Numbered from the stretch's first letter, positions 1-11,814 are shown. The stretch is 64,000 nucleotides of DNA from Simplicispira metamorpha (GCF_004341365.1 NZ_SLXH01000015.1:28234-92233); one strand, 5' to 3'. The notes: generated from the sequence alone by a model not told the origin. Translations and numbers: made by a program.

Positions 1-83
1 TCGTTCTTTGCCAGCCCTTGGCCTGCGCACGCCCACCCGCTGGCCGCGCTGCGCTGAAAAAGCGCTCTGGCGGTATCGACTGA

Positions 84-119
84 ACCGGCCACAGGGCGGC
101 GCACCGCCCGGTGGCCGGT
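84..119. terminator. Strong GC-rich hairpin downstream of the COG4315-type gene
   Basis: A nine-base arm ACCGGCCAC (84-92) pairs with GTGGCCGGT (111-119), and an inner GGGCGG (94-99) pairs with CCGCCC (104-109), leaving a CGCA loop. It lies just past the stop of the minus-strand gene ending at 127. There is no T-run on either side, so it may stabilise the 3' end or act as a Rho-dependent or extragenic element rather than a classical terminator. Bases 1-83 hold nothing I can support as a gene. Confidence 0.5.
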
Positions 120-126
120 GCGCACT

Positions 127-495
127 TCAGGGTTTGGCGACGTGCCAGACCTGGTTGATGCCATCGCCCAGCATGTCGCCGGGCTTGGTGTCCTTGGCCC
201 AGTAATAAAGCGGTTTGCCTTTATAGGCCAGTTGCTGCGTGCCGTCGTCGCGGGCGACCAGGCTGTAGTCGCTGGCCGCAGGTGCAGCGCTGGCGCTGAG
301 GGGCGGCCAGTTGACAGCACAAGGGCCATTGCAGGCAGATTTGCCGCTGCCCGCTGTGTCGCGGTCAAAGGTGTACAGCGTCATGCCATTGGGCCCGGTG
401 AGCACGCCGTTGACGACCTGTAGCGGTTGGGCATGCAGCATGGCGCCACAGCCTGCCAGTGCAACGCCGACGATCAGAGAAGACAGGGTTTTCAT
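127..495 (-). CDS. Secreted/lipoprotein-like COG4315 repeat-family protein
   Basis: A 122-residue exported protein. The N-terminus MKTLSSLIVGVALAGCGAML has a lipobox (LAGC), so it is probably an outer-membrane lipoprotein. The body has the two-copy pattern of the COG4315 family: a LYTFDRD segment followed by CNGPCAVNWPP, then LVARDDGTQQLAYKGKPLYYW. Members are of unknown function, often predicted to bind small ligands. I chose the start at 495 because GAGG lies just upstream and it gives a clean signal peptide; a longer reading to 522 adds residues that spoil the signal. Family assignment is good, function unknown. Confidence 0.75.
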   Translation of the reverse strand: MKTLSSLIVGVALAGCGAMLHAQPLQVVNGVLTGPNGMTLYTFDRDTAGSGKSACNGPCAVNWPPLSASAAPAASDYSLVARDDGTQQLAYKGKPLYYWAKDTKPGDMLGDGINQVWHVAKP

Positions 496-573
496 GGAGC
501 ACCTCATAAAGAAATTGCACACATGGCGGAGCTGCCACTATGCGCCTTTATGGATACTTTTGCTGGCTAAAAA

Positions 574-1047
574 TCAGCGGCTGCGGTTTTTCATGGCGCG
601 CTCGACTTCGCGCTTGCCTTCGCGGTCTTTGATGGTGTCGCGCTTGTCGTGTTCGGCCTTGCCCTTGGCCAGGGCGATCTCACATTTCACGCGGCCATCT
701 TTCCAGTGCAGGTTCAAGGGCACCAGCGTGTAGCCTTTTTGCTCTACCTTGATGATCAGCCGTTTGATTTCTTCTTTGTGCAACAGCAGCTTTTTGGTGC
801 GCACGGAATCGGGGTTGACGTGGGTGGAGGCGGTTTTGAGTGGGTTGATCTGGCAGCCGATCAGGTACAGCTCGCCATCGCGCACCACCACGTAGCCATC
901 GGTCAGTTGCACTTTGCCTTCGCGCAGGGCCTTGACCTCCCAGCCTTCCAGCACCATGCCGGCCTCGTAGCGTTCTTCAAAGAAATAGTTGTATGCCGCT
1001 TTTTTGTTGTCGGCAATGCGGGAGGAGGTTTGGGGTTTCTTGGCCAT
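574..1047 (-). CDS. smpB: SsrA-binding protein SmpB
   Basis: A 157-residue protein starting [17 protein letters not shown]. SmpB binds the tRNA-like part of tmRNA and delivers it to stalled ribosomes for trans-translation. Family signatures visible are [20 protein letters not shown], the [14 protein letters not shown] stretch and a basic C-terminal tail ([18 protein letters not shown]) that sits in the mRNA channel. Length is typical. The start at 1047 is preferred over 1068 because homologues begin at MAKK. It is divergent from ratA, the usual arrangement in this bacterial group. Confidence 0.95.
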   Translation of the reverse strand: MAKKPQTSSRIADNKKAAYNYFFEERYEAGMVLEGWEVKALREGKVQLTDGYVVVRDGELYLIGCQINPLKTASTHVNPDSVRTKKLLLHKEEIKRLIIKVEQKGYTLVPLNLHWKDGRVKCEIALAKGKAEHDKRDTIKDREGKREVERAMKNRSR

Positions 1048-1184
1048 CGGAAATAGATGCGGCGCCAACCGGGAGATAAAAGGCCTCCCTACAATTGCAG
1101 CTGTCGCGCGTTCGCGATTCTAGTTTCGTTCAGCCGCCATGGCTGCTTTGCCTGGCGCAGCCACATCGCTTCGCGCACCTCCCC

Positions 1185-1625
1185 ATGAAAAACGTCAGCA
1201 AGTCCGTATTGATCTGGTATAGCCCCGAAGAAATGTTTTCCCTGGTGACCGGGGTGGAGCAGTACCCGCAGTTTCTGCCCTGGTGTGATCGTGCCCGCGT
1301 GTTGGAACAAGACGGTCTGGGCATGCTGGCCGAGGTGGGCATTGCGCTGAGCGGTATCCGCCAGACTTTTGTCACCCGCAATGTCCATGAGCAGGGGCGG
1401 CGGGTGCGTATGCAGTTGGTGAAGGGGCCGTTTTCACGGTTGGACGGCGACTGGCACTTTCACACAGTCGGTGATGGCACCCAGCGCGCCTCCCGGGTGG
1501 AGTTGCAGCTCAATTACGGCTTTGCCAATGCCGCGCTGGCCGCGCTGGTGGGGCCGGTGTTTGACCGCATTGCCGCCACCATGGTCGATGCCTTTGTCAA
1601 GCGTGCCGAGCAAGTGTATGGATAA
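1185..1625 (+). CDS. ratA: RatA family START/COQ10-type protein
   Basis: A 146-residue protein of the polyketide cyclase/START fold. Visible features include SVLIWYSPEEMFSLVTGVEQ at the N-terminus, YPQFLPWCDRARVLE, and the C-terminal helix VGPVFDRIAATMVDAFVKRA. In E. coli RatA was described as inhibiting 70S assembly; homologues bind isoprenoid or quinone lipids, and the lipid role may be the ancestral one. The start is the ATG at 1185, close to the family N-terminus. The stop overlaps the start of the rnfH-like gene, so the two are translationally coupled. Confidence 0.9.
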   Translation: MKNVSKSVLIWYSPEEMFSLVTGVEQYPQFLPWCDRARVLEQDGLGMLAEVGIALSGIRQTFVTRNVHEQGRRVRMQLVKGPFSRLDGDWHFHTVGDGTQRASRVELQLNYGFANAALAALVGPVFDRIAATMVDAFVKRAEQVYG

Positions 1626-1971
1626 CGCGGCCCCTGGAGCAGTGCTGCACGTGGTGGTGGCTGCATCGCCACAAGCAGGTCAGGTGCTGGAGCAATTGTT
1701 GCGCCTGCCTCTGGGGGCTACGGTGGCTGATGCCGTACAGGCCAGCGGTTGGGCGCCTGGCGGAGTGCCATCGCCGCAGTGGGTCGCGTGCGGTGTCTGG
1801 GGGAGGGTGGTGGCCCCGCAGCAGCAACTGCGCGACCAAGACCGGGTGGAGCTGTACCGGCCTTTGAGTGTGGATCCCAAAGTAGCCCGGCGCGAACGCT
1901 TTGCACGCCAGGGTGCACGTGCCGCAGGTTTGTTTGCGCGCCAGCGTGCGATCGTTCCCCGCAGTGATTGA
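1618..1971 (+). CDS. rnfH: RnfH family (UPF0125) ubiquitin-like protein
   Basis: A 117-residue protein with a beta-grasp type sequence: VLHVVVAASPQAGQVLEQLL, then LPLGATVADAVQASG, and the C-terminal DRVELYRPLSVDPKVARRER that is characteristic of the RnfH/UPF0125 family. It overlaps the ratA stop by eight bases (ATG at 1618), the same ratA-rnfH (ratA-ratB) pairing as in enterobacteria. Its molecular function is not settled; the name reflects family membership. Confidence 0.88.
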   Translation: MDNAAPGAVLHVVVAASPQAGQVLEQLLRLPLGATVADAVQASGWAPGGVPSPQWVACGVWGRVVAPQQQLRDQDRVELYRPLSVDPKVARRERFARQGARAAGLFARQRAIVPRSD

Positions 1972-1984
1972 GGGGTGTGGCCGC

Positions 1985-2512
1985 TCAGCGCTTGCAGTCT
2001 GCGTTGATGATGTCCTGAATGCGCCGTAGCTCTGCGGCGCGGGCGGCGTCGTCCAGAAATACGCGCTCGCCCTGGGCATTGGTTTGCCGGATGGGTGTTC
2101 CTGACTCGAACGTGGCCTGGGCGTTGCGCGCACGTGTGCAGTTGTCTGCCCGTTGCTTGGCGATTTTGTCTTCTTCGGCTTTTTGCTTGGCCGCTTCTGC
2201 CGCCTCTGCGCGGGCTTTTCTTTCTTCCAGCTCTTTGTCTTTGGCGGTGGCGCGTGGTGTGCTGGCTGCAGCAGTGGGCGCAGCAGTGGGTGCGTTGGCG
2301 TTTGCTGGGGTCTCTGCGGCGGGCGTTGGGCTGCTCGGGGGTTTGCCGTGGTAGCCGGGCTGCTTCAGGATGTTTTTCTCTGGCACGTCATGCGGCGGTG
2401 CACGGTCACTGAAGACCTTGCGGCCATCCTTGTCTACCCACTGCCATTGGGCCCAGGCAAGCGATGGCAGGGCACATACCAAAGCCAGCAAAAGGGTGTG
2501 GTGCTTTTTCAT
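1985..2512 (-). CDS. DUF4124 domain exported protein
   Basis: A 175-residue exported protein. The start MKKHHTLLLALVCALPSLAW gives a Sec signal peptide cut after AWA. The mature N-terminus QWQWVDKDGRKVFSDRAPP is the DUF4124 motif, common in Burkholderiales envelope proteins. This is followed by a low-complexity Pro/Ala/Thr linker and a charged coiled-coil (KDKELEERKARAEAAEAAKQ). The C-terminus has paired cysteines (NCTRARNAQ and NADCKR). Function unknown. It is convergent with rnfH and divergent from guaB. Confidence 0.8.
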   Translation of the reverse strand: MKKHHTLLLALVCALPSLAWAQWQWVDKDGRKVFSDRAPPHDVPEKNILKQPGYHGKPPSSPTPAAETPANANAPTAAPTAAASTPRATAKDKELEERKARAEAAEAAKQKAEEDKIAKQRADNCTRARNAQATFESGTPIRQTNAQGERVFLDDAARAAELRRIQDIINADCKR

Positions 2513-2526
2513 CGCCGCGAGTGTAG

Positions 2527-4065
<1,539 letters not shown>

Positions 4066-4087
4066 TCGTTTTTTTGTGCCCCCACAG

Positions 4088-4127
4088 GCCCGAACCCACG
4101 CAGCGCGGTGTTCGGGCTTTTTCTTTT
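4088..4127 (+). terminator. Intrinsic terminator between guaB and guaA
   Basis: GCCCGAAC (4088-4095) pairs with GTTCGGGC (4110-4117), followed by a T-rich tail to 4127. The tail ends eight bases before the guaA ATG, so the guaA ribosome-binding region overlaps the terminator. Either guaA is expressed by read-through or has a promoter not recognised here. Confidence 0.85.
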
Positions 4128-4134
4128 TACTGCC

Positions 4135-5754
<1,620 letters not shown>

Positions 5755-5802
5755 TCCCGCCCCGCCACCGCCCGTAACGGGCCGGTGCCAGACATGCCTG
5801 CA

Positions 5803-5826
5803 AGCCCGCATCAATGCGGGCTTTTT
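5803..5826 (+). terminator. Intrinsic terminator after guaA
   Basis: AGCCCGCA (5803-5810), a TCAA loop, TGCGGGCT (5815-5822), then a T-tract to 5826. It lies about 50 bases after the guaA stop. Confidence 0.9.
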
Positions 5827-5867
5827 ACCGTGCCCAGCCGCTACCGCAGCGGCACCCTGGCTGGGCC

Positions 5868-5930
5868 AAAAATACTATTGTTTTAATAGCTTCTCACGCT
5901 TACTGGAAGAGCTCTGGAGCCTTATTTGGC
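5868..5930 (+). repeat. Dispersed intergenic repeat, copy 1
   Basis: A short repeat with core TTTTAATAGCTTCTCACGCT then TACTGGAAGAGCTCTGGAGCC. It matches the copies at 7841-7905, 19240-19298 (minus) and 53836-53886. The shared pattern is: A/T-rich start, ATAGCTnCTnGCGCTTAC, then a GGGCG-like block and an A/T-rich end. It sits just upstream of the esterase gene. Confidence 0.6.
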
Positions 5931-5975
5931 TTGTATAGAATCAGCGCAACCTGCGCCCGTTCGAACAGGACTTAC

Positions 5976-6956
5976 ATGACTGACCACTCCCACCTGCACA
6001 TCCACCACCACCGCCTGAGCGCCCCCATGCGCAGCGTGATCGAGCGCATGCACCGCGCTGGTGGCGCGCCCTTGCACACGCTCACGCCCACGCAGGCACG
6101 CGCCGCCTACGAGGCTGGCGCCGGTGTGCTGGAAGTGCCCAAGGCCGTGCTGGCGCGGGTAGAGGATTTGCACATTCCCGCACGCGATGGCTATGCCTTG
6201 CCCGCGCGCCTGTACGCGCCCACTACCGACACCGGCTTGCCGCTGCTGCTGTACCTGCACGGCGGCGGCTTCACCATTGGCAGCATCGCCACGCACGACG
6301 TGCTGTGCCGGGAGCTGGCGCGCCTCGCCGGCTGCATGGTGGTGTCGCTGGAATACCGGCTGGCGCCCGAGCACCGCTTTCCCACCGCAGTGCATGACAG
6401 CTGGGACGCGTTGCAATGGCTGGCCGCGCAGGCGCCGCAGCTGGGCGCCGACCCCGCCCAGCTGGCCGTGGGCGGCGACAGCGCAGGTGGCACGCTGGCG
6501 GCGGTGTGCGCCATCCTGGCCCGCGATGCTGGTTTGCCGCTGGCGCTGCAACTGCTGTTTTACCCCGGCTGCACGGCCCACCAGGACACGCCCTCGCACA
6601 CCACCTACGCGCGCGGTCTGGTGCTGGAAGAACCCGCCATCAGCTGGTTTTTTGGCCACTACGCCACCACGCGCGCGCAGCGCGAGGACTGGCGCTTTGC
6701 CCCGTTGCTGGCCCCCGATGTGGATGGCGTGGCCCCCGCCTGGATCGGCCTGGCCGAGTGCGATCCGCTGGTGGACGAGGGCATCGACTACGCCGACAAA
6801 CTGCGCCTGGCCGGTGTGCCCGTCGATCTGGAAATCTACCGGGGCGTAACGCACGAATTCATCAAAATGGGCCGCGCCATTGCCCAGGCGCGCACCGCCC
6901 ACGCCCACGCCGCCGCCGCGCTGCGCCAGGCTTTTTCTCTGAAGGAGGCAAGCTGA
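5976..6956 (+). CDS. Alpha/beta hydrolase (HSL-type esterase/lipase)
   Basis: A 326-residue serine hydrolase of the hormone-sensitive lipase family. The oxyanion-hole motif is YLHGGGFTIGS, the nucleophile elbow is GGDSAGGTLA, and the acid and histidine are likely in ECDPLVDEG and VTHEFIKMG. The substrate is unknown; this family takes short-chain esters. The start MTDHSHLHIHHH at 5976 is preferred because a longer reading runs back through the dispersed repeat. The stop overlaps the next ATG (TGATG), so it is co-translated with the thioesterase-acetyltransferase gene. Confidence 0.88.
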   Translation: MTDHSHLHIHHHRLSAPMRSVIERMHRAGGAPLHTLTPTQARAAYEAGAGVLEVPKAVLARVEDLHIPARDGYALPARLYAPTTDTGLPLLLYLHGGGFTIGSIATHDVLCRELARLAGCMVVSLEYRLAPEHRFPTAVHDSWDALQWLAAQAPQLGADPAQLAVGGDSAGGTLAAVCAILARDAGLPLALQLLFYPGCTAHQDTPSHTTYARGLVLEEPAISWFFGHYATTRAQREDWRFAPLLAPDVDGVAPAWIGLAECDPLVDEGIDYADKLRLAGVPVDLEIYRGVTHEFIKMGRAIAQARTAHAHAAAALRQAFSLKEAS

Positions 6957-7813
6957 TGCAACGCCGTGACTTTCGCTGCATCCACCGCCTGCGCGTGCGC
7001 TGGGCCGAGGTGGACATGCAAAAAGTGGTCTTCAACGCCCACTACCTCGCCTACATCGACATTGCCATGATGGACTACTGGCGCGCGCTGGCGCTGCCCT
7101 ACGAGTCTGGCATGGCGCTGCTGGGTGGCGAGATGTTTGTCAAAAAAGCCACCCTCGAATACCACGCCTCGGCGCGGCTGGATGATGTGCTCGATGTGGG
7201 CCTGCGCTGTCTGCGTGTGGGCAACTCCTCGGTGCTGCTGCAAGCGGGTATCTGGCGCGGCGATGTGCTGCTGGTCAGTGGCGAGCTGGTCTATGTGTTT
7301 GCCGATACGGCCACGCAAACGGCCCGCACCGTGCCGCCCGCGCTGCGCGCCATGTTCGAGGGCTTTGAGGCAGGTGCCGCCATGGCCGAAGTGCGCACGG
7401 GCGACTGGGCCACGCTGGCGCAGGACGCCATGCAGGTGCGCACGGCGGTGTTTGTGCAAGAGCAGGGCATCTCGCCCGACATCGAAATCGACGCCTTCGA
7501 CGCTGTAGCGGTACACGCTGTTTTGTACAACCGCCTGGGCCAGAGCGTGGCCACGGGCCGCCTGCTGCCCGCCACCGAGGGCTCCGGGCGCGTAGGCCGC
7601 ATGGCGGTGGCGCGGCCCTTGCGCAGTGCGCGCTGGGGTCGCCTGCTGCTCGATACCCTGATCGACGCCGCCCGCGCCCGGGGCGATGCCCGCATCGAAC
7701 TGCATGCCCAGTGCAGTGCCCAGGCGTTTTACGCGCGCGCCGGGTTTGCCGTGTGCAGCGCACCGTTTGAAGAAGCGGGCATTGCGCACGTCAGCATGGA
7801 GCGCGCGCTGTAA
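6956..7813 (+). CDS. Acyl-CoA thioesterase (YbgC-like)-GNAT acetyltransferase fusion
   Basis: A 285-residue two-domain protein. Residues about 1-135 are a hotdog thioesterase of the 4-hydroxybenzoyl-CoA type (VRWAEVDMQKVVFNAHYLAY, with Asp and Asn in the catalytic positions). Residues about 145-285 are a GNAT domain resembling ElaA/YjcF (DAMQVRTAVFVQEQGIS, then GRVGRMAVARPLRSARWGRL for acetyl-CoA binding). The fused pair suggests one substrate handled by both halves, but I cannot say which. It is coupled to the upstream esterase. Confidence 0.85.
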   Translation: MQRRDFRCIHRLRVRWAEVDMQKVVFNAHYLAYIDIAMMDYWRALALPYESGMALLGGEMFVKKATLEYHASARLDDVLDVGLRCLRVGNSSVLLQAGIWRGDVLLVSGELVYVFADTATQTARTVPPALRAMFEGFEAGAAMAEVRTGDWATLAQDAMQVRTAVFVQEQGISPDIEIDAFDAVAVHAVLYNRLGQSVATGRLLPATEGSGRVGRMAVARPLRSARWGRLLLDTLIDAARARGDARIELHAQCSAQAFYARAGFAVCSAPFEEAGIAHVSMERAL

Positions 7814-7840
7814 GCCCGGCCCTGCATTGCGTGGCCCGTT

Positions 7841-7905
7841 GATGCTATGTTTTTAATAGCTGCTTGCGCTTACCAGGCGGGCGTTTGAGGCTATTTTGAC
7901 CGTTA
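7841..7905 (+). repeat. Dispersed intergenic repeat, copy 2
   Basis: Contains TTTTTAATAGCTGCTTGCGC followed by TTACCAGGCGGGCGTTTGAGG. It is close to the copy at 53836-53886 over its core and lies between convergent genes. Confidence 0.65.
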
Positions 7906-7907
7906 TT

Positions 7908-9824
7908 TCAGGCGCCGGACTGTAGCGCCCAGCTGAAGCGGTTTTTGCCCGCCTTTTTGGCCGCGTACATGGCCGTATCGGCCTGTGCCAGCAAAGCGCC
8001 GGGTTCCTCGCCGTGGGCCGGAAACAGCGCGGCCCCCACGCTGGCCGAGATGTGGGCCGGGGTGCCGTCAATGTCAAATGGCTGCGCCAAGGCCGCGATG
8101 ACGCGGTGCGCCAGCGCCTCGCAGTCAGAGGTGTGTGCCAGGCTGGCCAGCGCAATGCCGAACTCGTCGCCGCCCAGGCGCGCCACCGTGTCGCCCGCCC
8201 GGATGCAAGTCTCCAGGCGCCGCGCAGCCTGCCACAGCAACTGGTCGCCCGCCGCGTGGCCCCGGCTGTCGTTGACCCCCTTGAACCCGTCCAGATCCAC
8301 AAACAGCACGGCCACCCGCTGCTGGTGTTGGCGTGCCTGCACCAGCAATTGCGAGAGCTGCTCCAAAAACATCACCCGGTTGGGCAGGTGGGTCAGCCCA
8401 TCGTGCAGGGCGGCGTGGGACAAGCGCTCTTCCAGGTTTTTGCGCACCGTGATGTCTTGCGTGACGGCCACCAGGTACTCGGGCCGGCCCTGGGCGTCGG
8501 TGACGACGCTGAGTGCCTCGCACACCCACAGCACCGTGCCGTCTTTGCGCCGGTAGGGCTTTTCGATTTCGGGCGAGAGGGCGGGGGCCCTGTTGTGCAG
8601 TCGCTCGGTCAGAAACTGCTGCGCTTTGGCCTGGTGCTCGGTGTCGCACAGCTCCAGCACGTTCAGGGCGCGCAGCTCGTCCAGGGTGTAGCCCAGCATG
8701 TGGCAGAACTTGTCGTTGGCGCCCACGATGCGCCCGTCGGGGGCAATGTGCGTAATGCCCATGGCCGCCTGGCTGAAGGTGGCCCGAAACAGGGCTTCGC
8801 TGGCGTGCAGGGCCTCGGTGGCGGCGCGCTGGCGTGTGAGCATCAGTATCAACAGCCCGGCAATGGCCAGCAAGGCCGCCGTGGCCGCGCCCGTTACCCA
8901 GAGGTAGGCCGTGCGCCGCTGCTCCACCAGGGCCATGTCGGTGGCGTGGGGGGTGCCCACCGTGACTATCAGCGGGTAGCCCGCCACGCTGCGGTAGCTG
9001 ATGGTGCGCGCCACTTGGTCGATGGCCTCGCCGCTGTCCACAAAAGCGCCTTCGTGGGCGGCGGGGTGGCGCTGGAACCAGGGCAGCTTGGCCGCATCCA
9101 GCCCGAAGCTGTTGCGGTTGCCCACGGTGCGGCTGCGCACCACGCTGTCCAGGCCGGTCAGCTCCAGCAGGCCCTGGGGCCCGAGGTCGGACTGGCGGTA
9201 AAAATCCGTGAAGTGCTGCGGGTTGACTGACAGCACCACCACTCCCGCAAAGCTGCCATCGGCCCGGGCGATGCGCAGCGACATCGGAATTTGCCAGGTG
9301 CCCGATACCCGCCCGAGCACGGGGGCACTCACATAGAGTGCATCTTTGGTGTTTTGCCGCTGTAGCTGGAAAAACGCCCGGTCTGCGTAGTTCACGCTGG
9401 GGATCATGTCGCTGCTGCTGGCGACGATTTTGCCGTTGGCATCGGCCACGTTGACGATGGTGAACAGCGCATCGCGGATGAGTTGCTGCTGTACCCAGCG
9501 GCGCAGGTCGATGGTGGTGCCGTGCAGCAGGTACTGGTCACGCACAAAGGCGGCTACCTGCTCGGCGGCCTTGAGGGTGCGAAAAATTTGCTGCTCAAAC
9601 GCCACGGCCAGGTTGGCGTTGGATTTCATGGCCGCCGCTTGTGCCTGCTCGCGCTCCAGGGCGATGCGGTGCGCGGTGCCCAGCCAGATGACCGCAATGG
9701 CCAGGGCGCACACCAGGGCAATGACCAGGTTCAGCCGTGCTCCTGTGCGCCCGTGTCCCGTGGGGGTTTTGTACCCACCCCAGAGCGGATTGGTACCTGG
9801 CGGGGTGGGCGGCGAGGGCGGCAT
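7908..9824 (-). CDS. Membrane diguanylate cyclase with periplasmic sensor and PAS domain
   Basis: A 638-residue c-di-GMP synthase. TM1 is in LNLVIALVCALAIAVIWLG. A periplasmic double-Cache-type sensor follows (about residues 60-295, with LFTIVNVADANGKIVASSSD). TM2 is in ALLAIAGLLILMLT. A PAS domain (about 345-460) contains ITHIAPDGRIVGANDKFCHM. The GGDEF domain has the intact active site LGGDEF and a product-inhibition RxxD site (RAGD) five residues before it, so it should be active and feedback-inhibited. The ATG at 9824 lacks a clear ribosome site; an in-frame CTG slightly upstream has GAGGG before it. It is downstream of ygfZ, same strand. Confidence 0.88.
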   Translation of the reverse strand: MPPSPPTPPGTNPLWGGYKTPTGHGRTGARLNLVIALVCALAIAVIWLGTAHRIALEREQAQAAAMKSNANLAVAFEQQIFRTLKAAEQVAAFVRDQYLLHGTTIDLRRWVQQQLIRDALFTIVNVADANGKIVASSSDMIPSVNYADRAFFQLQRQNTKDALYVSAPVLGRVSGTWQIPMSLRIARADGSFAGVVVLSVNPQHFTDFYRQSDLGPQGLLELTGLDSVVRSRTVGNRNSFGLDAAKLPWFQRHPAAHEGAFVDSGEAIDQVARTISYRSVAGYPLIVTVGTPHATDMALVEQRRTAYLWVTGAATAALLAIAGLLILMLTRQRAATEALHASEALFRATFSQAAMGITHIAPDGRIVGANDKFCHMLGYTLDELRALNVLELCDTEHQAKAQQFLTERLHNRAPALSPEIEKPYRRKDGTVLWVCEALSVVTDAQGRPEYLVAVTQDITVRKNLEERLSHAALHDGLTHLPNRVMFLEQLSQLLVQARQHQQRVAVLFVDLDGFKGVNDSRGHAAGDQLLWQAARRLETCIRAGDTVARLGGDEFGIALASLAHTSDCEALAHRVIAALAQPFDIDGTPAHISASVGAALFPAHGEEPGALLAQADTAMYAAKKAGKNRFSWALQSGA

Positions 9825-9867
9825 AAGGGGGGGAGGGTTTGTCAGAAATGCCCTCAAATGTAGGGCT

Positions 9868-10785
9868 TCAGAGGTCTTCGGCCAATGCGTAGGGCAGAGC
9901 GTCCAGCACCAGTGGCACGCCGGTGGCTGCGCCCACTTGCAAGCCGCCGTGTTCGGCTGCAGCGATGTGCAGCGACACGATGGCATCCCAGCCCCCCTCC
10001 GGCGCTCGGGCCACCTGCACTACGGTGCCGCAGGGCTGCTCCAGATCGGTGGCTGCAAACACTTCGGCGCCCACAGCCACTTCTTCCGGGGCGTGGGCGA
10101 TGTAGGCGCGGCGCTTGATGGTGCCCCGGAACTGGCTGCGCGCCACCACTTCCTGGCCCGGATAGCAGCCTTTTTTGAAGTTGACGCCGCCCACCGATTC
10201 GTAATTGAGCATTTGCGGCACAAAGGCTTCGACCAGCGGCGCGCTCAGGGTGGCCACGCCGCTGCGCACCTCACCCCAGGCCCACAGGGCTGCATCGAGT
10301 GCCGGGCCTGGTGGCACCGGGCTGCCCTTTGGTGCAATCCACAGGCCGCGCGGCTGGCCCAGCGCGGGGTACAGGTGAACCAGGGTTTTGTCGTCCAAAT
10401 CGGCTTTGACCCAAGCAGGCTGTGCGCTACCAGCTATCGAAACAAGAGCATCCCCAGCCAGGCCGTAGAGCGCGAATTCATCGGTGGCATCGGTCAGCTT
10501 GGCTTTGGCGCGCAGCACAAACATGGACAAGCGCTTGAGCGTGGCGGGCAGCAGATCGCGGCTGCACACCAGAAGCACCTCGGTAGAGCTGCGCTTGAAG
10601 CCGATAAAACTGGCCTGCATGCGGCCCTTGGCCGACAAAAAGGCGCACAGGCGCGCCTCGTGCAGACCCAGCAGGGAAAAGTCCTGCGTTAGCTGGCCGT
10701 GCAGAAATTTGGCGGCCTCTTCGCCTTGGGCGCGGATGACGCCCAGGTGCGTCAGGGGGGTGATTCCGTGGAGTAGGGTGGTCAT
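9868..10785 (-). CDS. ygfZ: Folate-binding Fe-S cluster repair protein YgfZ
   Basis: A 305-residue GcvT-fold protein that binds folate and helps maintain some iron-sulphur enzymes. The family hallmark NFKKGCYPGQEVVARSQ with its essential Cys is present, and the N-terminal FLHGQLTQDFSLL matches the family. The start MTTLLHGITPLTHLGV at 10785 is only 12 bases from the divergent mltG start, so the promoters must overlap the neighbouring coding ends. A stretch at 10420-10447 resembles the dispersed repeat core on the minus strand. Confidence 0.93.
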   Translation of the reverse strand: MTTLLHGITPLTHLGVIRAQGEEAAKFLHGQLTQDFSLLGLHEARLCAFLSAKGRMQASFIGFKRSSTEVLLVCSRDLLPATLKRLSMFVLRAKAKLTDATDEFALYGLAGDALVSIAGSAQPAWVKADLDDKTLVHLYPALGQPRGLWIAPKGSPVPPGPALDAALWAWGEVRSGVATLSAPLVEAFVPQMLNYESVGGVNFKKGCYPGQEVVARSQFRGTIKRRAYIAHAPEEVAVGAEVFAATDLEQPCGTVVQVARAPEGGWDAIVSLHIAAAEHGGLQVGAATGVPLVLDALPYALAEDL

Positions 10786-10797
10786 GGGTGAATTATC

Positions 10798-11814
10798 ATG
10801 CCCGGTTGTTTTTCTACGGGGTGCAAGGTTGTGGCGCGTTTGCTGACATGGATGCTGCTGATCGTGTGCGCCCTGGGCGGGGCCGCCGCGTGGTGGCTGC
10901 ACCAGCCGCTGGCGCTGGCCCACGAACCGCTGGAGCTGGAGATCGAGCACGGCACCACGCCGCGCGGCGTGGCCCGCGCAGTGGTGGCCGCCGGGGTGCG
11001 GGTGGATGCGCAGCTGCTGTACGCGTGGTTTCGGGTGTCGGGGCAAGACCGGCAGATCAAGGCGGGCAATTACGAGATTACCGCTGGCACCACGCCTTAC
11101 AGCCTGCTGCAAAAGCTGGCGCGCGGTGAAGAGTCGCTGCGCGCCCTGACCTTGGTGGAGGGCTGGAACTGGCGCCAGGTGCGCGCCGCACTGGCCCGCG
11201 AGGAAGCCCTGCAACCCGATAGCGCCGGACTGTCAGACGCCGCCCTTATGCAGCGCCTGGGCCGCGCGGGCGTGCCGCCTGAGGGCCGCTTCTTCCCCGA
11301 CACCTACACCTACGCCAAAGGCTCCAGCGACCTGGCCGTGCTGCGCCGCGCCCTGCACGCCATGGACCGCCACCTCGAAGCCGCCTGGGCGCAGCGCGCC
11401 AGCGACAGCCCGCTCAAATCCCCCGAGCAGGCGCTGATTCTGGCCAGCATCGTTGAAAAAGAAACGGGCCGCGCCAGCGACCGCCCGATGATTGCCGGCG
11501 TCTTCAGCAACCGCCTGCGCATCGGCATGCTCTTGCAAACCGACCCCACGGTGATCTACGGCCTGGGCGACCAATTTGACGGCAACCTGCGCAAGCGCGA
11601 TCTGCAAACCGACACCCCCTGGAACACCTACACCCGCGCTGGCCTGCCGCCCACGCCCATTGCCATGCCCGGCAAGGCCGCGCTGCTGGCCGCCGTGCAA
11701 CCGCAGGCTACCAAGGCGCTGTACTTTGTGGCCAAAGGCGATGGCAGCAGCCATTTCAGCGCCTCGCTGGATGAGCACAACCGCGCCGTCAACCGTTACC
11801 AGCGTGGCCGATGA
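10798..11814 (+). CDS. mltG: Endolytic murein transglycosylase MltG
   Basis: A 338-residue inner-membrane enzyme that cleaves nascent glycan strands and ends their elongation. The N-terminal anchor is LLTWMLLIVCALGGAAAWWL. A LysM-like region follows, then the YceG catalytic domain with the catalytic Glu in ASIVEKETGRASDRP and the signature LLQTDPTVIYGLG. An alternative GTG start at 10831 would also keep the anchor. It begins the mltG-tmk-holB cluster. Confidence 0.93.
   Translation: MPGCFSTGCKVVARLLTWMLLIVCALGGAAAWWLHQPLALAHEPLELEIEHGTTPRGVARAVVAAGVRVDAQLLYAWFRVSGQDRQIKAGNYEITAGTTPYSLLQKLARGEESLRALTLVEGWNWRQVRAALAREEALQPDSAGLSDAALMQRLGRAGVPPEGRFFPDTYTYAKGSSDLAVLRRALHAMDRHLEAAWAQRASDSPLKSPEQALILASIVEKETGRASDRPMIAGVFSNRLRIGMLLQTDPTVIYGLGDQFDGNLRKRDLQTDTPWNTYTRAGLPPTPIAMPGKAALLAAVQPQATKALYFVAKGDGSSHFSASLDEHNRAVNRYQRGR

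Noticed and set aside
8013..9230. 405-codon plus-strand frame opposite the diguanylate cyclase
   Set aside because: Antisense shadow of a gene with clear Cache, PAS and GGDEF domains.
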